From Paraburkholderia aromaticivorans (GTDB lineage: Bacteria > Pseudomonadota > Gammaproteobacteria > Burkholderiales > Burkholderiaceae), in NCBI RefSeq assembly GCF_012689525.1, contig NZ_CP051514.1:1302001-1366000 (forward strand): a stretch of DNA of 64,000 nt. Direction: 5' to 3'. Shown here piece after piece: positions 54,748 through 63,338 of this stretch. Made by a program: the position numbers and the translations under genes. Each line of letters opens with the position of its first letter. The stretch's first letter is position 1. Under the pieces are notes generated by a model. It was not told the DNA's origin and made no database searches. It worked only from the letters and a program-made list of their open reading frames with translations.

Positions 54748-56617
54748 ACTGTCGTGGGCTCTTCCGAAGCATTGTGGCCCAGCATCACCAGGACATCGCG
54801 GCAACGCTGCATGTCTCGACGAACCAGGTTTCGCCCGCCTTCACCGATGTCATCGCAGGCTAACACCTCGTGCAGATGGTCATGAAGCCCATGATAGAGT
54901 GGCGCGTGCTGAGGCCCGATGACTGCGTTGTCGCAGCCGCTGCAACGCGTGCGCTCAAGGTCGTTACCGATACAATTGTTGTCCTCGGCCGTGCACCACG
55001 CATGACCATTGCTACGAATGGATGCGCTCTCTGCCAGGGACCGCACCATCTGTCGATGATCCTTGAAGATCGTCACGGCATGGCTGCCGCGCCACTTCGC
55101 AATGTTTTCGCCATAGCCGCCGGCTAAGGCGGCTCCGGGTTGTAGCCAGCCGTCTACCACCTCTTCTTTGATATCGTCGAGTTCTATCTGGATATCGGCG
55201 TAAAGCGCAACCTCCTGCGAGGCGTTCAAAGCGTAACCCAAGGTCATGTCCATCGACCAGTGTTTGAAGTGAGAGCGCAAGTACCGAAGATCTCCGAAGT
55301 GACTACGAGCGGCATAGTTCGCAAACTTACGGCGAAAGTGATGGCTGGCAAGGTCCCACTGCAATCCGCAGTTCCAGGTAAATGTCTTCAACGCCTTGTT
55401 CCACATTTGACCCGACATCGTGCGCACTTGGTTGCCCTTGTTCGGCGTCATCGCTAGGAAAACCGCGTTTAGGTGAAGTTGCGCCTCGGCAATCTCCGGA
55501 TCCGACGGGTTCTCGGCGACACGGGTTTCGATCTCGGCCTCGATCAGGGCTCGATAGGGGGACGACCACCGCTCCATGACCTTCAGCGCAACCGCCACAG
55601 CTTCAGGAACCACCCACTCTGTATTCCCTTCGCCTGTCTTCGTAGACTGCGAACGCATCCACCAGTAGGTATTTGTCTCGTCATCGTTATCCACGGCTTC
55701 TTCCGTGCAATAGCAAGCCCCCCTTTGTACGAAACCAAGTTCATGGTTGCGGCACCCAGAAAGGGCCGCCGCGACGATGTAGCAAGCCGTTCGCAACTCG
55801 AGCACTGCTTTGTTGAACTCGAACATGTTTGCCCATCCTCGACTCCGTACGTAGACGGCTTCGGCAGAAGTCTTTCCACCGGCGGCACGGCGGAGTATGA
55901 GGATCTCATCACGAACATCAAGGACATCATCTGCTGCTTCAACCAACGACCACGCGCGCTGAAAGAGAGTGATGAGCACCTCGTCAGGCATAAGCGGAGT
56001 TTTGCCTCCCCGATATCCAGTTCCGTGGCCCGTCAAGCCGGCCAAGTGAGTAGCTGACGTACCGGGCCAGGGATGCACGAGCATTGGATCGTCCGTGTAC
56101 TGACTCAGCTCGTGGAGCGCCTCGACAGCGCCGAACAGGTGTCCGAGCGACGCTGCTTGCAGCGGCTTGCCCGCTCTGGCGGAGCCCCGCTGCCGGTGTT
56201 GTCTGCAGAAGTCGACGAACGACGCACACACGAAGGGCGTGACATCGGCCAGTCTGGTGATGTTCAATCGTCCCAGGTGCTGCAGGAATGGTTGGCGTCG
56301 CCAAGTAGCTTTACCACCGCGCGACACGACGGCCGCTTCTTTCCCTCGCGTCCGCGGAGCATGTAGTGCTACAAGAGCGCCTTCATCGTTGTCTGCCAGC
56401 AGGTCGGTATCGGATTGAAGTCCACGCAATGTTCGGATGCCCCTTTGTTCGTGGGCTGCCCGACGAGACGCCACGTCGGGTCGCCGTATCGACTAAGAAT
56501 GACGATCTGACCATTGATCTTGCGCGGCGAGATGATGGTGGTCGCGAGATTCTTGTGGGCGAGGACAGGATGGTCATCAGGCTGCTGCGCTGGTGCACGC
56601 AAGGGTACGGACTTCAT
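54744..56617 (-). pseudogene. Tyrosine recombinase 3 (TnpB-like), nonsense codon and frameshift
   Basis: ATG 56617 overlaps the stop of recombinase 2 (ATGA). The protein begins MKSVPLRAPAQQPDDHPVLA and meets TAG (56369-56371) after TTMKALL, where related proteins continue HYMLRGREGKKRP. That continuation is readable past the stop and then shifts frame near 56276, joining LQHLGRLNITRLADVTPFVC. The catalytic domain is present: ALSGCRNHELGF, SHHFRRKFANYAA (HxxR) and YADIQIELDD with the likely Tyr. A cysteine cluster follows near the end (WCTAEDNNCIGNDLERTRCS). One base added back gives 625 codons. Confidence 0.82.
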
Positions 56618-58112
56618 GCCAGTGAGTTCAGTTCGTCAATGATGGTGGTACTTGCCCAAAAGGGATGAGGATCGAGCCGCGCCCGTTCCCTGGCTGCGTT
56701 CACCTGCTCAGGCTTGAAGAGCTTTCGGCGAAGGCCAGCCTGCACGACATCCCGCTCGATCAGGCGAGGAATGTGGGCGAGATGGCGATCCCACCGGCGC
56801 TTGTCCACGCGCGGCCGCTCGCGCAAGATGCGGAAGTAAAACGAGAACAGCCGCCACAGGTCGTCACCGGTCACCGCATAACTTCGGCAGCGAAGACAGT
56901 TCAAAAAACTCTGGCAAATATCGCCATTTCGCTTGGGAGCATACTCGCCGGCTGTGGTGTCCGAGCATCGGCCAACCGGTGTTCGCTCAGATGCCCCGAG
57001 CGTGTTCGTCAGCAGTTCCTCTACGAGCAAGATACCCATAAAACGCCAGTTTTTGCGGGTCTCCTCGCTGGGTCGCAAGTAATTTCGCATAGTTACGACA
57101 GCGGAATTCCCGGCTGCCGTCGCAGTGGCGACAACGTCGCCGTCCAGGATCTCGTACACTCGGTTGACGAAGGTCTTGCGCAGCCGGCTAACGTTGACCC
57201 GCATCGGATCGCCGTTATCGCCGCGCAGATCGTAAGTTTTGACCAGCTTCTTAATCGCCTCCTCGAGCGTGCCATATGTCAGTGCACTGACCCGGCGCTC
57301 ACTGTCTCTGCTTCGCCGATACAGCCATATCCGATCACGAATGTCGGCCGGCGCCTCACGGCGCAAGTCAGCCGTCAGATCGACAACACGACGTATCAGT
57401 TGTGCCACTGTGGCGCGCAGTGTTGGCATGGATTCCACGATAGGATTCACGGAGCTGGAAGTCCGAAGAGCCACTTTGCTTGAGGTAAAGCCTCTGCGCT
57501 TGAACACCACCAGGAATTCGATTCCCTCCTTTGGATGAGCGCGAAGGCAGTCCGTTCGCATCTCCAGCAGCGGGGTGGTGTTCCGGCCAGTATGCAAAGC
57601 CACGACCAGTAGGGCGTATGCCGCTAGCGTCGCTGAGGGTTCCTCGTCCGTTCCAAGCAGTGGTCGCACCGCCGCTCTCACGGCAAACGTGAAGGCCCTC
57701 TTCTCAGTGACAGAGAGTGGTCGCACCCCCTTGTCATGGCGGGGCGAACCTGGAAAGGGGTTCCTGGGGAAAGTGGCTTCACTGCCGCGCTCGATCACGT
57801 GAAGTAGACCCCTTCGTCCCAACGCTTGCAGGACAGACTTCGTGTAGCTGTAAGCCGTTCGCTGCGAGTCTGTGGCGATCCCTTGGTCGCGCAGGAAAAG
57901 CAGATAGCTGTCTATGGTTTCGCGAGTGACGTCGTTGAGATGCATCGGTCGGCCGACTGCAGCACTGAGCATGGTCATGTGCGTCAAGAATTTCGCGAGA
58001 CCTTGCGTGCAGTACCCCACCACAGTCGTCGGCTGCACATCGGCGTCTTGCTTGTCGAGAAAGCGTTCAATCTGCCGCTGGCATACGTATGTGAGCGGAT
58101 CAATACCGAACC

Positions 58113-59536
58113 GAGTTAAAGTCAAATGTGGTGTACGGGCGGCAGGCATGATCAGGCGGCCAACGGTTGCTGGGCCGGTGTGCTGTCGGTCACCGGTACG
58201 CCATCCTTGAAAGGGATTCCTTCAAGCAGCGAGGCGATCTTCTCTGGTGCGCGAATGCGTCGCCACGATTGCTCGGCCGACTCGATCAGCTTGAATGCCA
58301 GACCGAGAAAGGTCGCTCGCGAAACACAATTGCGCGTGCGCGTCGTGCGATGCCGGACGGTTGCAAACGTCGATTCAATGGGGTTTGTGGTCCGCAAGTG
58401 CTGCCAGTGCTCCCCGGGAAAATCGTAGAAGGCCAGCAACTCATTGCGATCGTTTGTGAGCTTCCCGGCGGCTTTCGGATATTTGGCCGAATAGACGTCG
58501 ACGAAACGGTTGAAGGCCGCGAGCGCGTCTTCGCGCGTGGCGGCTTGCCAGATTTCCTGTAGTCCTTCCTTGGCCCGGCTGTGCTGCGATTTCGGTAATG
58601 CGTTGAGCACGTTGCCGGTCTTGTGAAACCAGCAGCGCTGGTGCCGCGTCTGCGGGAACACTTCGGCCAATGCTGCCCACAACCCCATGGCACCGTCCCC
58701 GCTTGCCAGCATCGGGCCGCCTTGCAGGCCACGCGCCTTCAGATCAAGCAACACGTCGCGCCACGCGTCCTTCGATTCGCGATAGCCGTCGGCGATCGCC
58801 ACGCGCTCCTTCGTTCCGTCCGGCTTCACGCCGATGATCACCAGCAGGCACTGGCCCTCGGAATCGTCGCTGCGCAGTCCGGTATGAATGCCGTCAGCCC
58901 ACCAGTAGACCCAGCGCGCGTCTGCTAGGTCGCGTCGGTTCCATAACAGGTGCTCCTCGGCCCATTGCGCCTTCAGGCGGCTGACTACGTTCGGCGAAAG
59001 CCCTTTCGCCTGCTCGCCCAGCAGCACGCTGAGCGCCTCACTCATGTTGCCGGTCGACACGCCGCGCAGGTAGAGCCACGGCAGCGCCGCCGACACCCGT
59101 GGTGACTTGCGGATGTAGGGCGGCACAATGTTCGAATTGAACTTCACGCCCGAGCCTGAGCGGTCGCGTACCTTCGGCACTTTGACTGGGACCGGACCGA
59201 TCGCCGTGACGACCTCACGCTCCGGCAGATAGCCGTTGCGCACCACGGCGCGCCGGCCGTCGAGTGTCTTCACGTTCCCGTACTGTTCGAGCAATGTTGC
59301 CAATTCTGCCTCGATCGCCTGCTGGATGATCTGTCGCGCGCCTTGCTGGATCAGCTCATCAAGGCTACCAACGCTTGCTGCTGCTTTACCGTCGTTCGTT
59401 TCTTCCGTAAACTTCTTCATGGTGGTGGATTCCGGTTCGCTGGTTCGTTACTCTCGACAAGCAACATTCTCAGCTAACCGCCGCCGCCTTCTCAAATCCC
59501 CGACTCATCCCCGTACACCACTTCTGACGATAACTC
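58113..59536 (-). mobile_element. IS256-family insertion sequence, copy 1, 1424 bp
   Basis: Inverted ends GAGTTAAAGTCAAATGTGGT (58113) and, from 59536 on the other strand, GAGTTATCGTCAGAAGTGGT, both followed by GTACGGG. A perfect 9-bp duplication TACCGAACC flanks it (58104-58112 and 59537-59545). It contains one intact transposase gene. Confidence 0.95.
58152..59420 (-). CDS. IS256-family (mutator-type) transposase
   Basis: 422 residues (MKKFTEETNDGKAAASVGSL). DDE residues: Asp in YWWADGIHTGLR, Asp in MLASGDGAMGLW and Glu in TTNPIESTFATVRHRT. C/H signature QRCWFHKTGNVLNALPKS. All typical motifs are present and the gene is uninterrupted, so the element may be active. A second, apparently identical copy starts at 63339. 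Confidence 0.95.
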   Translation of the reverse strand: MKKFTEETNDGKAAASVGSLDELIQQGARQIIQQAIEAELATLLEQYGNVKTLDGRRAVVRNGYLPEREVVTAIGPVPVKVPKVRDRSGSGVKFNSNIVPPYIRKSPRVSAALPWLYLRGVSTGNMSEALSVLLGEQAKGLSPNVVSRLKAQWAEEHLLWNRRDLADARWVYWWADGIHTGLRSDDSEGQCLLVIIGVKPDGTKERVAIADGYRESKDAWRDVLLDLKARGLQGGPMLASGDGAMGLWAALAEVFPQTRHQRCWFHKTGNVLNALPKSQHSRAKEGLQEIWQAATREDALAAFNRFVDVYSAKYPKAAGKLTNDRNELLAFYDFPGEHWQHLRTTNPIESTFATVRHRTTRTRNCVSRATFLGLAFKLIESAEQSWRRIRAPEKIASLLEGIPFKDGVPVTDSTPAQQPLAA

Positions 59537-59688
59537 TACCGAACCCATACCAGGGTGCGAAGTCGAAGGTTCGGTGTTTGGTGGTGTTCCGACCGAACTT
59601 TACTTCGGTGCAGGCCGGCGGCATCACCGCAGCGATGACGATCTCTCCCTTGGCGTCGCGCTCGTAGTCCACCTGAGGCGTTGTCAGG

Positions 59689-59931
59689 TCAGTCTTGGTG
59701 AAGATCTTCCGCTTGCCCATTCAATTTGTCTGCCAGATCATTAAGCTCGTCGTCATATGTCAGCACGGCGTCATCCGCCAACTCGTTGACCAAGTGCAGG
59801 TACACCATCGTGGTCTGCACCGATGCATGCCCGAGTTGTCGCTGTAGGAACACCAGAGGTTCGATTCGGTAGCGATCTCGCGATCGCTGAAGCGCGACTA
59901 GGGTATGAGTCGCGTAGGTATGCCGCTTATA
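59689..59931 (-). pseudogene. Tyrosine recombinase 1, C-terminal fragment
   Basis: The frame reads YKRHTYATHTLVALQRSRDR, then QRQLGHASVQTTMVYLHLVN with the catalytic Tyr, and ends at TGA 59689-59691, overlapping the start of recombinase 2. This is the end of a XerC/D-like enzyme, the first of the recombinase set. Everything before the conserved RHT box is missing, replaced by a divergent fragment of another recombinase. Confidence 0.78.
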
Positions 59932-59945
59932 TCGCCGAGTAGATA

Positions 59946-60169
59946 AGCGTCACACCACCGCGACGGCGCTGCTACGGGCGGGCGTCGATATCAACACGAT
60001 CCGCGGCTGGCTGGGCCACGTCTCACTTAACACGACGAACATCTACGCCGAAATTGATCTGGAAACCAAAGCGAGAGCGTTGGCGACTTGTGCTCCCGCC
60101 GATAGCGGCAAATCCAGAAAGCCCTGGCGAGAACAGCCAGGATTGATGGAGTTCCTGCGTGGACTATAG
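59946..60169 (+). pseudogene. Second tyrosine recombinase C-terminal fragment, opposite strand
   Basis: It reads RHTTATALLRAGVDINTIRG, WLGHVSLNTTNIYAEIDLET and ends PWREQPGLMEFLRGL with TAG at 60167-60169. This is typical of recombinases found in trio (RIT-type) elements. It also begins exactly at the RHT box, back to back with the fragment on the minus strand, with only about 15 bases between them. Confidence 0.75.
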
Positions 60170-60176
60170 CGGGAAA

Positions 60177-60291
60177 TATATGTGGTGGCCGATCCGACAT
60201 TCTGCCCATTTCAACGGTGTACCGAGGATCGGCGCCACATATGGACGACCGCCACATTCCGCACTGTATGTGGGTAAGCACATACAGTGCG
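60177..60291. repeat. Palindromic sites after the recombinase fragment
   Basis: An imperfect inverted pair is formed by TATGTGGTGGCCGATCC (60179-60195) and GGATCGGCGCCACATA (60228-60243). A perfect 13-bp pair follows: CGCACTGTATGTG (60260-60272) and CACATACAGTGCG (60279-60291), with a 6-base loop GGTAAG. The position behind a RIT-type recombinase suggests an element end or a recombinase binding site. Confidence 0.7.
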
Positions 60292-60421
60292 GTGAAAGTC
60301 GCATGCTGCGTTCTTCGGGGGCCGCGTTTCCGAGAGGGAATGTGGCTACCCTCTAAGGCCGCCGCGGGACGGGCGAGCTCCGCTGGGGCAAACACAACGC
60401 GCCGACGCGCGGGTCTATGGC

Positions 60422-62420
60422 TCAATGTTCGAGAAATTGCCGTAGCTTCTCGGCGCGACTCGGGTGCATCAGTTTTCGCATCGCCTTGCTTTCGAGCTGC
60501 CGGATCCGTTCGCGCGTCACGTCGAACTGTTTGCCCAGCTCCTCGAGCGTATGGTCCGACGCGGTATCGATCCCAAAACGCATCCGCAGCACCTTCGCCT
60601 CACGTGGCGACAGCGCATCCAGCACGTCATCGATCGCGGCGCGCAGGTTCGCATGCACGGCCGCGTCCGCGGGCGATGCCGCCATTGGATCTTCGATCAT
60701 GTCGCCAAGCGTCGCGTCGGCGTCCTCGCCCACCGGCGTTTCGAGCGACACGGGTTGCCTCGCGACCTTCAACATACTGCGAACCTTCCCTTCCGGCAGT
60801 TCCATGCGCTGGGCGAGTGCCGCGGGGTGAGCCTCGCGTCCGGTCTGTTGCAGAATCTCGCGCGAAATCCGGTTGAGCTTGTTGATCGACTCGATCATAT
60901 GCACGGGCACGCGAATCGTGCGCGCCTGATCTGCAAGCGAACGCGTGACGGCTTGTCGCACCCACCACGTCGCGTAGGTTGAAAACTTCAAGCCGCGTCG
61001 ATATTCGAATTTGTCGACGGCTTTCATCAGGCCGATGTTGCCTTCCTGAATCAGATCGAGAAGATGCATGCCGCGGTTCACGTACTTCTTCGCGATGGAG
61101 ATCACGAGACGCAGGTTGGCCTCGATCAACTCGCGCTTCGCCTGCCGCATTTTCGACTCGGCCGCCATCATCCGCCGGTTGATCTTCTTCAACTGTTGCA
61201 GCGGCAGTCCCACATTCGCTTCGATATCGATCAGCTTTTGCTGTTCGGCCTGAATGGCGGGCAGACTGCGTTCGAGCGCGGCTCCATACTTGCGCGACAC
61301 CGCGGCGGCTCGGTTGGTCCAGCCGGGATCGGTTTCGTGCCCCGGAAACGACTCGATGAACTTCTCGCGCGGCATCGCGCAACGGTTAACGGCAATCTGC
61401 AAAATACGCCGCTCGACCGCGCGCACCTGCGCCAGCTCTTGCTGAACGCCGGCACACAGCCGATCGATGGCTCGTGCTGTGAAGCGAATTGGCGCCAGTT
61501 CGCGCTGGATTGCTTCGCATATGCGTGCGAAGGCGACCTGCCCCTTGCCTTGCGCGGCGTCACCACGCGGAATCTGAGCGAACAACTCGCACACTCGAGC
61601 AAATATCGCGAGGCTGTCGCTCGTGAGCTGTTTCAGACGCGCCTCGTTGGCCTTCGCCGGGTTCCCCTCCTCGACCCCGCTGTCGTCATCGCCCTGCCCG
61701 TCGTCGGCGGCGGTGTCCGCGTCGATATCCGGTGCATCATCTGAGTCCGGCACCGACAGCCCGGCCTCTGCGGAGTCGTCGTTGAGGCCGTCGACCAGTT
61801 CGTCGATGCGCAGTTCGCCGGCTTCGATCTGGTTCGCACTCGCAAGGATCGCGGAGACAGTCGCCGGGCTGGCCGCAATCGCCTGGATCATTTCGTGAAG
61901 GCCGTCTTCGATGCGCTTTGCGATCTCAACCTCACCCGCGCGCGTCAACAATCCGGTCGCGCCCATTTCACGCATGTACATCCGTACGGGATCGGTGGTG
62001 CGCCCGATTCGGAATCGACCGTGGAAAGCGCGACTTCCGCTTCCTCATCGGCCTGGTCGTCCGACACGGCTGCCGGCGCAGCATCGTTCAGGAACAGCGT
62101 CTCCGCATTGGGCGCCTGCTCGTAGACCGCTACGCCCATGTCATTGAAGGTGACGACAATGGTCTCGATGGCCGCGGTCTGCGCGAAGTTGTCCGGCAAG
62201 TGATCGTTGATTCGGCGTGAGTCAGGTAGCCGCGCTCCTTTCCTAACTGGATGAGTGCGCGCATCTGACGCTGCCGCTCTTCGTCCTGCAACGCGACAGA
62301 CACTGTGTCGATCGACAGCAAGGCCGCGGTAGCCTTGCCCTTCATTGCGCGTCGACCCGCAGCTTTCGGCGCGGATGCGACGGTGTTTAGCCTGGAATCT
62401 TCCCGATCAGAACGTGTCAA
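60422..62420 (-). pseudogene. rpoD: Extra primary sigma factor (RpoD-like) with two frameshifts
   Basis: The N-terminus (MTRSDREDSRLNTVASAPKA ... LGKERGYLTHAE) shifts near 62215, where INDHLPDNFAQTAAIETIVV continues in another frame. A second shift near 62020 leads to [14 protein letters not shown] (region 1.2). Regions 2-4 are complete: [33 protein letters not shown], and a region 4 helix-turn-helix [20 protein letters not shown]. Each shift is explained by one missing base (AAA to AA, TT to T). The sequence is divergent from a housekeeping RpoD and probably accessory. The frame from 61981 down is intact and lacks region 1.1. Confidence 0.85.
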
Positions 62421-62832
62421 TAAATTTTTCTTGACAGACTTGCCCAGCGATAGCGAGACCAGCGGCTACCCGCACTGCGGCCGGCGAGCCACGACATGGA
62501 TGGCTGAAGGCGAACACGAATGATAGATCGCAGCGAGCAAAAGACGCGGCCTGCCTGAATGGGCGGACCGGTTGGAACAGCGCGAGAAACAGCGCATGGA
62601 AACTACAGTCTGACACTATAACACCGATTGCTGCACCGCATCAATCCAACCCATTCGTCCCGCTTCCCGCCGGCGCGGTCTGCGCCCCAGATCGCCGCTG
62701 AAATCCAGGAAGCACTTTGGACATTCGCGGAATGGTGACCGGCAAACACACGGGTGCAACTCATGCACGAATAGACCAGTCGCAGTGTTGCGATAAACTG
62801 TCCCTCACACAATTCGAAAAAGTAAAAAGCAC
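62421..62832. other. Divergent gap between rpoD and the lipoprotein gene
   Basis: No gene supported. It should contain promoters for both neighbours, but no clear pair of -35 and -10 elements was identified. Confidence 0.45.
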
Positions 62833-63123
62833 ATGAAAACAAAAATAGCGTTCGTTGGACTGACCATCCTCGCTGCATGCACAACAGTCTCCGAAGTTAC
62901 ACCTGCCGGCGACGGACACTACACTGTTACAACACACATCCGCGGCGGGATGACGCCATGGGGAGAAGTCAAGGCGTCAAGCCTCAAACGTGCCGATGAA
63001 TACTGCACACAACAGGGCAAGCAAATGCATCAGGTCGAGATGCAGACGCATGGTGTTCGCGGGTGGACGCCGCAGGAGGCTGAGCTCACGTTCGGGTGCA
63101 AGGATACCGTGGCAGGAAAGTGA
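62833..63123 (+). CDS. Small lipoprotein
   Basis: 96 residues. Signal sequence MKTKIAFVGLTILAACTT has a lipobox LAAC with Cys16 as the lipidated residue. The mature part (YTVTTHIRGGMTPWGEVKAS, ADEYCTQQGKQMHQVEMQTH) resembles small outer-membrane lipoproteins of Burkholderia with two further cysteines that may form a disulfide. Function unknown. Confidence 0.82.
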   Translation: MKTKIAFVGLTILAACTTVSEVTPAGDGHYTVTTHIRGGMTPWGEVKASSLKRADEYCTQQGKQMHQVEMQTHGVRGWTPQEAELTFGCKDTVAGK

Positions 63124-63254
63124 CGGTCACGTACCACACGCTCGTCGGAGGTTACAGTGACGGAAAATCACGCTGAATGATCCGCTGAGGACCGCTGTCA
63201 GGCAGCGGCCGTAATTGACGAAGGACGTAGCCCGCAATCCGCTTTTGCGCCACC

Positions 63255-63338
63255 ATGATGGATGCGGCCGACACCATCGACGCATATGACGAACTGTGTG
63301 AGATTCGGGAAGCCATCTTGCGGCTCCGTGTAGATGCC
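63255..63338 (+). pseudogene. N-terminal fragment of a small gene cut by IS256 copy 2
   Basis: Starts MMDAADTIDAYDELCEIREA and continues ILRLRVDA up to the element end at 63339. The frame ends 12 codons later inside the insertion sequence. The ribosome site is weak, but the helical, acidic composition looks coding. Confidence 0.45.

Larger units (their letters stand above)
56614..59720 (-). pseudogene. Tyrosine recombinase 2, interrupted by an IS256-family element
   Basis: The N-terminal part starts at ATG 59720 (MGKRKIFTKTDLTTPQVDYE) and reaches FDFAPWYGFG, where IS256 is inserted. The rest resumes IDPLTYVCQRQIERFLDKQD and runs to 56614. Removing the element and one copy of the 9-bp repeat gives 1674 bases, exactly 558 codons. 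Core-binding and catalytic regions are present (LLVVALHTGRNTTPLLEMRT with Arg; VNVSRLRKTFVNRVYE; Tyr in TMRNYLRPS). It overlaps the stop of recombinase 1 and the start of recombinase 3. Confidence 0.85.

Noticed and set aside
54744..54885. Identification of the recombinase set as a canonical gamma-mobile-trio or Tn554
   Set aside because: The layout fits both families in part. Without a search the exact family cannot be decided, so only the general type is called.
59505..59720. 71-codon minus-strand frame as an independent small gene
   Set aside because: Its first 60 residues are the N-terminus of recombinase 2; the last residues are IS256 sequence.
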